Program-made: the position numbers and the translations under genes | The notes under the pieces: model-generated | Seen by the model: the letters and a program-made list of their open reading frames with translations, nothing else | Databases searched by the model: none | Told to the model about the DNA's origin: nothing | DNA from: Polytrichum commune | Taxonomy: Eukaryota; Streptophyta; Polytrichopsida; Polytrichales; Polytrichaceae | Reading direction: 5' to 3' | Assembly (NCBI GenBank): GCA_950295325.1 | Contig: OX485807.1 | Span: forward strand, 29,733,666-29,797,665 | Length of the DNA: 64,000 nt | Shown: positions 33,801 through 46,100 of the stretch, piece after piece | How positions within the stretch are numbered: the stretch's first letter is position 1 | Layout: every line of letters starts with the position of its first letter

Positions 33801-34867
33801 AATTAAACCCTTTATAGACGGCAACTTTAAGAAGAAAAATAAATGTATACGTACTAAAGGCATGCTAGAAAATGAAGTCATGCATGTATATTAAGCTTTT
33901 TGATTGAATATGATTATGACTTCGTTACATTTACAAAATTAAATGTTGATTTAAGTAGGCCCTTATTACATATGAAATCCACTGCCAATGAGAAAGTCAA
34001 TGAACATGTAACTCAATAATTGCATCAAACAAACAAAGACTATGGCATAACAACTTAGCCACAATTAAGAGAGCAAAACCCAAGGGAGCTTAGAAGCCCT
34101 CCAAGAGCCTTCAATTTGTGCAAACTTAGAACCCAAATGCAAACCCTAACAAGAATGGACATGGTATTCATTGAGGACTATTACCATATGACAACATGGA
34201 TGAAAACATGAATCAAGCAAAGGGCAATTAGAAATTAGAAAGGTAAGAGACAAGGCTAGGAGAATTGGAGTAGAAACTAAAGTTTAAGTGATTGATGCAT
34301 GACATTTGGACATAATGACATCCTATACATGCACTTCCATCAGCAAGCCCTATGATAGAAATGGCAAAAACTAATTCTAATTGCGTCTCCCATTCTAGAC
34401 ACGTCTCTTGTTGCAACAATTTTTGAGTCACAAGATGTTGCAACGAACACTATTTCTTCTAGTGTATATAACGTGTCGTAAAATTACAAAGCACAGTAAT
34501 GATACCTCGCTAGTTTGAATGAGGAGCTTCATGTGTTTTTTTTAAATTTTTTAAATTTTAAATTTAACTTGTATTTATTTTAATTATTCTTAATTTGGTC
34601 ACCCTACATGAAAATATGCTCAAGAACACGAGTGATACATTTCCATCATGACAAAGAACTTGGTGATCCTAACCCCAGATGATGGATTTCCATGCATTTG
34701 TTTTTCAAATGCCGTGGTATTAAAAACGTGGTCATTAAGTCTTCAAGTGGTTACAGCCTTCGGGCTCTTGGCCCCATCTATTTGCAAAAGCAAAATTCAG
34801 TTTGCAAGGTATCAGTACTCAAACAAAGCCTCCACAATTGAAGGACCACATTTATAACTTATGGGTT
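30871..34867. other. Long AT-rich intergenic region
   Basis: About 4 kb of AT-rich DNA with stops in all frames. No domain, tandem array or terminal repeat that I can see. Confidence 0.6.
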
Positions 34868-34870
34868 TTA

Positions 34871-35369
34871 GGGCCACTTCACACATGAGCCAAGAGCCAT
34901 GACCATGAAATTGTGAGAGCCCAAAAGAAAGTGTCCAAAGGCCGTCCCAACACACCTCCATAATAATGCAGTGTGGTCATGAGCCCTCAAGTGTAGTTTG
35001 AAGTCATATGTGACCGGCCCTCAACCAAATGCCATTTCAACGAATCTCTATTCATGCGGGCTCCTCACACATGATAAAATATAATAAATCAACGGTTATA
35101 AGATTTCGGAGTGCCATGGTCACCCGGTTTTGTATTAGGCCTACCTCCAAGAGATGGTTTTTGAAAACCGTCCAAGTGACCATGAAACTTGATCCATTTG
35201 ATGCCATGTAGGAATCCATGCAGAGTTTACATCCATCTTGCATTCACATACTCCGATGGTCCCTCAAGCGTAATGTGAAGCAAACTTGGACCGGCTCCGC
35301 CTTTTCCACCAATGAGAGTGCTTGAAGTGCAATGCTCACGGGTGCTCAGTCTCATGTGTGAAGTGGCCC
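34871..35369. mobile_element. Harbinger/Tourist-type MITE, copy 1
   Basis: 499 bases with terminal inverted repeats GGGCCACTTCACACATGAG / CTCATGTGTGAAGTGGCCC. Flanked by TTA on both sides (34868-34870 and 35370-35372), the TWA duplication typical of PIF/Harbinger. About 85 percent similar by eye to the copy at 45086. No transposase. A minus-strand open frame of about 60 codons is shared by both copies but has no domain. Confidence 0.88.
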
Positions 35370-35372
35370 TTA

Positions 35373-38300
35373 GTAGAATGATAGAGTAGGTTTATAGTGC
35401 CAAAGTTTCATAGTTACTAGCAACTAGGTGGTTTAGTGGCCACATGGAAACCCTAGTGGGGTGTGGACATGGGGTGCCGGGTATATGGCCATGTGTGGAT
35501 GGCCTACCCTCTCCAAACCCGGAGTCACCACATGAGGTCCGGTTTGGAGGGTTGGGCAACATGGGTGTTTAGAGAGGAGGCCACTATGTGAGGCGGGTGA
35601 CTGAGCAGTGCACACTTCCAACTTTGGGTAGTGGAAGGATAATGGGCTTGAATGTGGGTTGGCGATCACCCTGCCTGTGTATATGTTCTCACAAAACATC
35701 TTCCCTTTTGCATTAAGAAATGACGAGTTTAATTTTTTTCTCCATTCTTTTGTAACAAAGGAGGCGCGTGGTCACCTTGCTACACTGATTATCCCAATTA
35801 GTGAAGGTTATACTAAATTTCTTTATGTTATGGAAATTAATGTCACCAAAAGATTTGGGAAGCATTGTTCATCTCACCATTATCCACTGAAATTATCCGC
35901 ACAATTCATTGACAAGCATGTGGTTGCATTTTTTTTTAGCAATCTACAAGCACCTTAGAGCATGCTCCAATTTTCTTGAAATGTATGAATAATGAGCATG
36001 TAGTCATGAATTTATTATCACTCGGTAAAAAGTCCACCCCTCACTAATTTTGAGACTTGATAAAATAGTGTGTGTTTTGGGAATTAATACCACACGCACT
36101 AATTGGGATAATCAATGTGATTTTTCCAACAAGTAGAGAGAAGATTTCATAACCATGAATCGAATTGCCAACCACTCCATCCGGTTTGGGTACCTCTCCA
36201 CAATAATTCAGGGTCATCTTGATCATCTTAGGACTAGTTCAAGTTCAAAACGTTAGACAAGTCACCAATCATTTTAGAAGAATCTCTAAAATATTCCTTA
36301 AACGGATAAAGGAAAAAATTAAAAAATATAAATATGTAATAAGTTGGACTTGGAAACACTTAGATATGGACATTAAAGCTTGGTAATAATTTTCATATAT
36401 TTTCATGATTATTGTTAGATATCAAATTGAGGTCATACCATAGCTCTTTAGCAGCTTGGGCACCTTTTTGCCTAATAATTAATTAAAGTGTGAAAGTAAG
36501 TTAGATAACCCAAAAAATAATATTCTATAATTGGGTAGATTAAAAATTTTAATTTAAAAAAAGTTAGACATTCATCCAAGTCATTTCTATAATTCATGGA
36601 TGGTTATCTTAATTTCATCTATGATGGCTATGATTAACCTAAACACATTCCTTACCCAAAAGTTTGTCTCTTACTTGTATGTCATGGTTTTGCTTGGCAA
36701 GGATTTTGGTTTGATTTGATACTACTATGTTGGATTCTAGTGAATGTCACTTGCATTGTTGTGATTTTAGGCACTCTTTGAATGTTATTTCTTTTTTGGG
36801 GGGACACTCGACAAAATGAATTTCCCATAAAATTATGCACCTTTATAAAATTATTTATTTTCAGCCCAAACTGCTAGAGAGTTACGGTATATACGTGTTA
36901 GATTTTTTTTGATTAGCATGTTTTGTTGTCGTTGAGCACTTGAGTCATTCTATTCCCATCTCATTCTTACCCCCTTAGATTAGGAAAGCGGCACATAGTA
37001 GGGGATAGCAACCACCAAGAGGGAACTCTACAAGGCCGCAAAAAAACGTTTGGCTTTCATCTCGGTAGCCTCGCCAATCGCTTCCCAACAAAGGAATTGA
37101 CTTGAGGCCTTCTTCCAAGACCAAGACGATTACCTTGTAACAATGATTTGGGCTTTTTGAACTGAATCCTAGGCATTATCACCAACCTCCCTTTCTTCCC
37201 AGCCTTTCATGTTTCTTAATGTTGTAACACTTGTAGGATAAACAAAAAAAACATGTAGGCACATTTTTATTGTTAAAGCATGCTCCAGTCAAGTTCCTAT
37301 TTGGTTTGTTTTCTTTTGTATTATTTTTTTTTTGCAACTTTAACCAATTCTTCCTCCCCAAAGTTCAAGATGGAAATCCCCATTTCATGTTTTTGCAGCT
37401 CATCAATAATTCTTCCACTTTGTAAACTTGCATACAAATAATCTAATAGCCTTACATTGTATCCAAACAAAGAGATGTAAGTGCATAGGATTTATGTGCA
37501 GACTCCTAGAAAATGAACCATCCAAGTATAGAAATGTGTGTTACTACAATGAAAATGTGGATGTTGGTTTGTGAACTTCAAGAAGTCTCTTTGTGGGGTT
37601 TTGGGTACAAAAGTGGCAAATTACATAATAAATCAAAATACTTTGAACTTGAGTTGTGTGTGTGGTAGAAGGCACCTAAACACAATCTCTTTAAAAGAGG
37701 TACTCAATTCCATGCACATTGTATCCCTTGAGCCAATTTGATATGTGTTTCTTATTTCATGCCATAATAACTTGAAATTCAATATCTCCTCATGTTTGCA
37801 TTCAAACATCATGAAATCAAGCTGGTGAACCCCTCCTCTCCAAGGACTCTCCAATAATACAAAGCATGCCCATGTAGGTGCTACGGTTTCTGAGATTTCA
37901 ACATAACAAATCAAACAAGAAACAAACCACGAATTTTGATATATGCATGAGAATTATTATAGATTTCAAAGCTCAAATTCATTAAAGCATGGCTCCCTTT
38001 GTATCACAAGGGAGAGTACAACTTCCTATTGTCTAGATGTTATATTTTCAATTGTTTCCAACAATTTCGAGTTTCAAAACCGTACAGAGATGAACAAATT
38101 CATGAGAGTCCAAAGTGAGATTCTCTTACTCTTAAAGCACTCATCTAGGCTCTTCCAATTGTAATTTGTATTGAACCTAGAACTGGAGTATATATGAAGT
38201 TAGCATAAGCTTCAATCTCACCATAACACGTTTTTTTCTTTGTTTTTTTCTTTGTTTTTTTCCTGTGGTGTGTCAACCTTGCCATACACAATTCAACTCC

Positions 38301-38920
38301 ACCTACAATTGCCCTAAACATTTTAGCACAATTACTTGATTAGACTATCTCAATGCATGTTGGGTCTTGTTGATACTTGAAAGAAGATTCCATCGCAGCT
38401 TTGAACATGTAACTTTGAACACCGTTTTGAATGTACCTGGAACTTTCAGTGTGTTGAATGTTTCATATGCAGAACCAACCCTAGGCTCTCATGTTCCACG
38501 TAAGGTCCACACACCTTATACATGTAACTTACTCATCATCAAAAGCAGCAGCTAACTACTGTATGCACTTTGTCGTTAACCTATTTCTTATTCTGTCGAT
38601 GGAAGTTTCGACGCCTCCCAACTCGAGCTGTTGGGACCTACCTTATCACATAGCTAGCGCGGACCACAAATTCTCACTCTGCACACTGGTGCAGGCAGGG
38701 AGCCTGCGAAAGCAGCGTAAAGAATGGGTTTCAAGGCTTTTGACAACAATTGGTTTGACATCTGGATTCTGGAAGAATGTGTCAGGACTCAGGAAGCAAG
38801 GATGGAACCCAAGCAAAGTCACGAGTACTGCAACGAGTCCACACCTTTGACTGCCCATTCCCAATCCGTTAAGCTAAGCTACCCCCAAGCTCCAACCGAC
38901 CCAGACACGATGCGGTGGAT
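35373..38920. other. Intergenic, nothing recognised
   Basis: AT-rich, short open frames only. A 20-odd-base inverted pair lies at about 35786-35808 and 36095-36118 ('gattatcccaattagtg' and its complement). A T-rich microsatellite lies at 38228-38262. Confidence 0.55.
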
Positions 38921-38925
38921 CGGGG

Positions 38926-38936
38926 ACATAAATACC
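38926..38936 (+). promoter_or_regulatory. Possible TATA box of the chitinase gene
   Basis: ACATAAATACC in otherwise GC-richer DNA about 180 bases before the chitinase ATG. Position and sequence fit a TATA element; no cap-site evidence. Confidence 0.4.
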
Positions 38937-39113
38937 CGAGGAGCACTTAATAATTCTTCAAACATAGACTCACAGTCTATACAAGTTTTCGGACTCGCAA
39001 TAGTGCTGGATCCTGCTCCTCCGAGGAGTAAGCAGCTAATTGCTGCCTCAATCGGTCAGAGTCTTGTAGCCGGGAAGCACTGCACAGCTTGTGTGAGTTT
39101 GGATTTGCCTGAA

Positions 39114-41388
39114 ATGGGGCGCTCAGAGTCTTGGGTGGGAATTAGGCTGTTGTTTGCTGTTATGGTGGTAACAGTGTTGTGTGTGTTGGCCCAAGTTTCA
39201 GTAGCCCAGCAGCAATATGCGAGTTCCGGAGTAGGAGCTATTGTGACAAGGGCAATGTTCGACGATCTGTGGCCCAACCGAAACGCCTCCTTCTACACTT
39301 ACGCTGCGTTCATTGCTGCTGCCAAGTGCTACCCTAAATTCGGAACCGAAGGCACGCAAGCTCAGAAGCTCAGGGAGATTGCTGCTTTTGCTGCTCATGT
39401 TCAACAGGAAACAGCTGGTAATCAATACATTCACTTTGCCCTCAATGCACTGTGTATACATACTGATTCAATCTCTTGAGCCACGCATTTATGCGGTTCT
39501 TCTCCCAAATGAACAAGGAGGCAGTAGTACTTGGCCCATAGTCTAGCTTTGTAAAATTAACAATAATATGCATGTATAGATCAATGTAATTTCTTGAATA
39601 GATTATGAAATTATGTGGATATCTTCTCAAAATGGATTACTTTTGACATGAGGTAGAAGCACTTGGCCCATAGTCTAGCTTTGTAAAATTGAGTCAGGTT
39701 TATGTCATGTTTACATATGAGATGGTCTATGTCCGTCCTGGACTAGGTTCAAGACCCAAAAAATGGTCAATTGCAACTCAATTTAATTCAAATCTTTATG
39801 AACGGATCTATAAGATTATAGATGTCAAGTGCATAAATATTAATGTTGATGGCCATGCCCCGGCCATGCATCCTATTATCTTATTATGTTGTAAGAATTT
39901 TCTTGGAACAGGGTTGTATTATATCAATGAGATCGATCAAAGCAACTCCTATTGTGATTCCACCAACACTCAGTACCCTTGTGCCCCTGGACAAAAGTAT
40001 TTTGGACGGGGCCCTCTTCAACTCTCATGGTAATGACATTGATCTTGGCATTCATCTCGATTTGCATTGACTCAAAACATTTCTATCACTTATGGTATTC
40101 ACCTAGTGTTCCTACATAATTTTCTCCAAGTTCAAGGTTAATGGATCACATGCATTTTAATAAGATAACATAGTATTCCTAGTGGATCATTAGCAATCTA
40201 TAGGTATCTTTGAGGTTTGAGTACCACCCAATAGCACAAAATTATTGATCTAGAGGGTTGGATGTGTTTTGGTGTAACAATAGCCATGCATTTCATGGTT
40301 ATTGTTTTGTAAGTGCTGCAAAGAACACCCCTCCCTCTTCGCCTGCCAATTCCTTGGGTTGTTATCTTTTACAACCTTCTAGTTTTACTGTCTCCCTATT
40401 GCTCGCCTTCTACCTACCCAACGTTTATAACATAAAAATATCATATGAGGTTAATCCTTGGCAAATACAATATGTGCTATACTAGTTAGTGTGGGTTAAT
40501 TTCACCTTACTATGCACTATAATGTTGACTTTGCGACATTCTAAACTTACGTTGAGAGAGAGAGAGAGTCACATTTGTGACATTATAATGTGCTCACTAC
40601 AAGCATACGAATCTTAGACAATTGACCTATGTCATTGGAAACTTGTCCTATAAACCTGTAGAAATTGCAAATCTAACATAGTGATAAATTTGCATTGTCC
40701 TTTCATTGACGTGAAACGATTTACGTAGGACTCATAGACTAGTAGTGGCAGAAGATGACAATCAACTCAGTCAAAACCCATTTAGCATATGTCATGTAAA
40801 AACCTTAAAACAGGACGGCATGCATGCCATAGCCGCTGTTTAAATTTGTTGTTGTAAACCCTACCCGCTTTGCCCCGTAGGGTGTGCATGATAGGTCTCA
40901 AGTGACCTCTTTCCCTTGAAAGTAAGGGAAGAGAGGATTGGGACCCTTTGCATCACTCTACCTGATGTGTTCAAATGCTAGTCTAACAATTGACGAGGGA
41001 GATTTTGTTCACTTGATTGTGCAGGAATTTCAACTATGGAGCAGCAAGCAGGCCTGTAGGCTATAATATTCTTGCCGACCCAGGCCAAGTTGCAAAGGAC
41101 CCCATTCTTGCTTTCAAGTCATCGCTTTGGTTCTGGAATACTGCATCCGGCAGCGAACCATCGATCCACAATGTTTTAGTAGGAAAGTGGATCCCCTCAG
41201 CTGCAGACATCAGTGCAAATAGAACCGTAGGGTTTGGGGTGACTATTGACATCATCAATGGATATCTCGAGTGCGGGAAAACAACTGCTCAAGCATCAAA
41301 CCGAGTCAAGTACTTCAAGCAATTTGCATCTCAATTGGGTGTGGATCCAGGCCAAAACCTGGACTGTGCAAACATGAAGCCTTTCTGA
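39114..41388 (+). CDS. GH19 chitinase, class IV/II-like, secreted
   Basis: Three exons, 39114-39417, 39912-40029 and 41025-41388, give 261 residues with GT-AG introns and matching phases. The N terminus has a signal peptide (hydrophobic [15 protein letters not shown], cleavage near SVAQ). There is no Cys-rich chitin-binding domain: the mature protein goes straight into the catalytic domain ([10 protein letters not shown]…FYTYAAF). The first catalytic Glu lies in HVQQETAG (usual HETTGG), and the second acid in [23 protein letters not shown] and the ending [11 protein letters not shown] are GH19 hallmarks. The enzyme hydrolyses beta-1,4-linked N-acetylglucosamine in chitin, usually for defence in the apoplast. 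The frame continues open upstream of the ATG, but the start shown is the one that puts the signal peptide first. A short direct repeat lies in intron 1 (39520-39555 and 39651-39691). Confidence 0.92.
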
Positions 41389-43662
41389 TCATCAGAAATT
41401 CGAAACAATTTTTGTCACTGTGGAGCTTCCAAAAAACCTTCATCCAACACATCAACATTTTACACCTGGGCAAACCACTACAGGAGTACATTTGTAGTGA
41501 GATCTATGACAAAGCCACTTTGTTTTGGGTTGCAAAGCAGCTGGCGATTTAAGAATTGGTGGATTGGTGGCAATTTAACAAATGAGCATGGTCCAGGCTA
41601 TCTACGCTTTGTTATGGATGAAGGACACTTTGTCTCTTTTGTGAAGAGGAGATCCAGTCATGTATAAGTTTTTTGACTTTTTAGGTTTGGTCACCTCTTT
41701 AATTGAGTGAGATTGACTCGGTATACTGTATGATGCTGTATGATGTGATTTTTGATTAGTCTCATGCAATATAAATATAACATGAGATTATCTTTTCTTC
41801 TTCCAAAGCATTCTCTAGATGAAGAGGGAGCTTGGTTAGGGTTGTGAGTATGTCAGATGAGGTCGAGGAACTGTATTTTGCAGATGCTTCACTTAACAAA
41901 TTTGACATGATAAATTATGACAATGATGAAGATATTTCATTTTAGAATGGAACGGGCTCATCAAGCTAAACAATGTAGAGTATGCGGGTGGAATATCTCA
42001 CTTCTCAACTAATATAACATAAGGAAATCATTTCTAGCATTCGAGTCTCATAGCAAATAACAATCGTCTCGCTTATCATTATTCAACGATGGAGTTGACT
42101 TCTATGAGCTTAAGAATATTCATAGTATAACTTGAATATTTCTTATCAAATACTAATAAGCCTTCAAATTCAGCCCATGCAAGAAATTGGTGGTTGTACA
42201 TGTTTGAAGGATTTGTGATGTTGTATCACATGCAATGTACCTTGTATAAGTGCCCATGCTTCTCAATTGTCCAACAAAATTTCAAAAGCAAAAATCAACC
42301 TCACCATCACCATCATCGCATGTGCTACATATGGACAAAAACAATAAAGTGGATTGTTGAAGCAGGGCAACCATTGGAAGAGGCTTCTTTGTGTCGGGGG
42401 GGGGGGGGGGGGAAGTAATATCTAGGCAACCTACCTAAATCTCAGTTGTTGATAATTGGCATCTCAACTGTTAATTAATGAGCTTCTAGAAGCCTCAAAA
42501 CCCTAATCTACATCTACGACTTAGGTGCCCTAATGGAGATCTAATGGCAAGAAAAACCATAGTGGTTTTATGCAAGATAATACCCTCCGGGGGGACCATT
42601 ATGCGCACATGGATCCCACATCCCCTGATCATTATGAATAAACATTTGTACATGCACGGGGTAGACGTTGTGGACCACCTTTGTGGATTATAATCTTCCC
42701 AAGTTCACACATGTAAATCGTGGCACCAATTATTTTTCTTCTTACTAGATGCCTCCATAGTCAGCATGCATGTGGACACTTCATCAAGAGGATTGGAAGA
42801 AGAGGGGGAAGCCTGCAAAGAAGCATTTATGCTTTCAATTGACCATAGCTAAGGTTTTGGCATTAAAATGGATATGTAGGACTTGGTGCACATCCGTGTA
42901 TTCTCCATCTACCATGCAAGTGCATGTACCCATACAAACACAAATTGAAAGAGATGTTGCATGCAATTTGAGATGCACAGTCATGTGCCCTAATGCGGCA
43001 AACACTTCATATACATACGAGGAGATTGTTGGTCAAAATACCATTGGCCATGTTCAAAATGAACATGGTTAAAAGTTGGATAGCAAGTCTAGCTGTCTTG
43101 GTTTGTAGCAAATATCAACAATAGTTGGGATGCGTAGGAGTTAGCTATGTGTAATTTATGAGATTACCTCTCATGCATCCAACATAATATATGAGATTAA
43201 CTCTCTTATGTCCAAGTCATGCGCCCTTTTGAATTTGTGGGTGATTCATCATTTATGATTACATTTGAAGTTATTCCATGCTAACATACCATGAATGAGA
43301 GATAAGTATGTATGTCTCACTTGCCTTTGGCTCTATCCCTTTTATGGTATTGAGTGACAATTACTATTTGGAATCACATAATGTAATAAATTATTTTTGA
43401 ATAATTCAAAGTATTTTGATTAGGTTCTTTGACATCATAGGACATAATTCACTTTATTTGGAGTAACTTGTCATAGCATCAAGAAACTCCATATAGTAAG
43501 TGAGACTACATACCATAAACGGTGTAGAGTTACTACGGGTAGTTGCAGTTAGTAGTGCATGGAAAGTAGGGTCCTAGAGAGCTAGGTGAGAGGTGGGTGA
43601 GAGGCTAGAGACTTGACATCTCCCCCCCCCCCCAAAAAAAATGGTCAAAATTAGGCCGGGCA
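41389..43662. other. Intergenic, nothing recognised
   Basis: No credible gene. A 17-base G run lies at 42396-42412 and a C12/A7 run at 43622-43640. Confidence 0.55.
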
Positions 43663-43670
43663 GAAGTTTT

Positions 43671-44808
43671 CGGCAGACATTAAGTCCCCCCATACGAACT
43701 ATGGGGGGTGTCAGATCCGGGCGGGGGCAGCCTCCTCAGAAATTTCTGAACCCGACCGAAAACTGCTGCCCACCTCGCCCAACTTTGAAAAAAATATTGC
43801 TCTTGCATTCTTGAAGGCCGCTTGACTACAAATCCCATATTGAGTGCACTTCACCTTCAAGGTCTAAAATCCAATATATATGTGCACGTCCCACTAGTAA
43901 ATAACAATTCATTGGGATATCATTCCGGAAGTGAAACCATCAATGAAGCATGTAATTAACTTGGAGGTCAAATAAAATTACAAAATCCTCATTAACATTG
44001 AGGTTATAATTTTTATGACTTACCATTTGAAATTGTCTTTGTCATTCTAAAGTGAAACCTAAATTTAGTGTGCTGATTTAGTATGTATATTTTACAATTA
44101 ATTTAGTAATGCCATCTACTTTCACAAGTATTCATACACACTCAAATCAATTAATGTAATTACTGGAATTAATTAATTATAATTCATTCATTCATAATTA
44201 CGTGTGATTTAATGTAATTATTTGAAAGTGTCTTACTTAATTTGGTAAGCATACTTTCTGATTTATTTGGGCTTAATTATAATTAATCAAAATAAATTAG
44301 ACTTAATTACATTAAATCACACTTAATTGGTTTGAATGTGTATGAATACTTGTGAAAGTATTCGGCATTACTAAAATATTATAAAATGTACATACTAAAT
44401 CAGCACACTAAATTTAGGTTTCACTTTAGAATGACAAAGACAATTTCAAATGGTAAGTCATAAAAATTATAACCTCAATGTTAATGAGGATTTTGTAATT
44501 TTATTTGACCTCCAAGTTAATTACATGCTTCATTGATGGTTTCACTTCCGGAATGATATCCCAATGAATTGTTATTTACTAGTGGGACGTGCACATATAT
44601 ATTGGATTTTAGACCTTGAAGGTGAAGTGCACTCAATATGGGATTTGTAGTCAAGCGGCCTTCAAGAATGCAAGAGCAATATTTTTTTCAAAGTTGGGCA
44701 AGGTGGGTAGCAGTTTTCGGTCGGGTTCAGAAATTTCTGAGGAGGCTGCCCCCGCCCGGATCTGACACCCCCCATATATAGTTCGTATGGGGGGACTTAA
44801 TGTCTGCC
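43671..44808. mobile_element. Foldback-type transposon, about 1.14 kb
   Basis: Two long inverted arms run from both ends almost to a centre near 44240. The left arm starts CGGCAGACATTAAGTCC and the right ends GGACTTAATGTCTGCC. Arms stay highly similar for at least 430 bases, then diverge toward the AT-rich loop. GAAGTTTT flanks both sides (43663-43670 and 44809-44816), an eight-base target duplication. No coding capacity. Half copy at 24772. Confidence 0.88.
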
Positions 44809-44816
44809 GAAGTTTT

Positions 44817-45085
44817 CCAACATGTTTGAGATGTGTGATCCCCCATGTTCAACACTCCATGCTTATAACCTCCATGAAGAATGGATGGATTTCCTCCTTT
44901 TTTTAGGAGGGTCATTTGATCCTATTATCTTTGCATCCATATTTGTTGGATTTCCATTTCCAATCCCCAATAGCTTCCAACCTTAATTTTGGAGAACTGG
45001 TCTATATTTAGCTATGGGACCTCTCCTTTGCTTAGGGGTTGAATTTACCTCCATGTGTGAACCTGACCTTGGTAACTTAACTTAA
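44817..45085. other. Intergenic spacer
   Basis: Short stretch between two transposons with nothing recognisable. Confidence 0.5.
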
Positions 45086-45585
45086 GGGCCACTTCACACA
45101 CGAGCCAAGAGTCGTGACCATGACATTGTGAGAGCCCAAAAAAAAGTGTCCAAAGGTTGTTCCAAGACACCCCCAAAATCATGTAGTGTGGTCACGGATC
45201 CTCAAGTGTTGTGTGAAGTCGTATGTGACCGGGCCGTCAACCAAATGCTATTTCAATGAATTTCTATTCATGCGGGTTCTCCCACATGATAAAATAGAAT
45301 AAATCAATGGTTGTGAGCATTCGAAGTGCTATGGTCTCCCGGTTTTGTGTTAGGCCTACCTCGAAGAGGTGGTTTTTGAAAATAGTCCAAGTGACCATGA
45401 AACATGATCCACTTGATGCCATGGAGGAATCCATGTAGACTTTACATCCATCTTGCATTCACATACTCCGTTGGTCCTTCAAGCTTACTGTGAAGCAAAG
45501 TTGGACCAGCTCCGTATTTTTCCACCAATGAGAGTGCTTGAAGTGTAATGGTCACGGGCTCTCAGTCTCGTGTGTGAAGTGGCCC
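45086..45585. mobile_element. Harbinger/Tourist-type MITE, copy 2
   Basis: 500 bases with the same terminal inverted repeats as the copy at 34871 (GGGCCACTTCACACACGAG at the left, its complement at the right). Flanked by TAA on both sides (45083-45085 and 45586-45588). It ends only about 180 bases before the heat-shock elements of the HSP70 gene. Confidence 0.9.
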
Positions 45586-45767
45586 TAAGCTGAGCCCAGT
45601 TGGGGTTTTGGGTGCGGGTCAGTGTGTTTATATTTATTCTTATCAAAGGAGAACGCCAATTTTCGGGAAATGATTTTTCAAAGAACAAAACCAAAACCCT
45701 CCATTCTGGCCTTTTGCTTCACGTACCGAGTGGAGATTCTGGGAACCAAAGGGCGGTGACGGACGTA

Positions 45768-45815
45768 TCTGGAATGTTCCAGAGTTCCCAAGGCTCCCAA
45801 TGGGGCGGTTCCCTA
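45768..45815 (+). promoter_or_regulatory. Heat-shock elements upstream of mitochondrial HSP70
   Basis: CTGGAATGTTCCAGAGTTCCC (split: CTGGAATGTTCC, then AGAGTTCCC) gives GAAnnTTC plus a half-matching third unit, the core bound by heat-shock factors. Further gTTCc and aGAAg half-sites lie in correct five-base register at about 45808-45823. They lie just before a TATA box. Confidence 0.7.
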
Positions 45816-45835
45816 CAAGAAGCCCATTTGTAATG

Positions 45836-45844
45836 TGTATAAGC
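45836..45844 (+). promoter_or_regulatory. TATA box of the HSP70 gene
   Basis: TGTATAAGC about 260 bases before the ATG and about 50 bases after the heat-shock elements. The leader between has a pyrimidine-rich tract near 46020-46050. Confidence 0.6.
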
Positions 45845-46100
45845 CCCTAAAACCCTTACGTCGCCTTTTCGTTGCATCGCCAGCCAGTTGTGCGTCGCAC
45901 ACTCAAAACATCGCCGCACCACCTCTTCTGGCTGCGCAGCCTCCTCCCCCACAATTCCAACTCATTGCTTTTAACTTATTGTTCCTCATCCCCTTCGCAT
46001 CTCAGGGTTTACGAAATCCAACAATTTCCTTTTCCTTCCCCTTCCCTTCCCTTTCTTTTGGTTCTGGGGTAAGCGGAGGGAGTAACTTAGTGCTGCAGCA

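Noticed and set aside
35659-35958. 99-codon plus-strand open frame
   Set aside because: No domain, and part overlaps a small inverted repeat; not enough support for a gene.
38724-39113. N-terminal extension of the chitinase
   Set aside because: It would bury the signal peptide; the TATA-like site at 38926 lies inside it.
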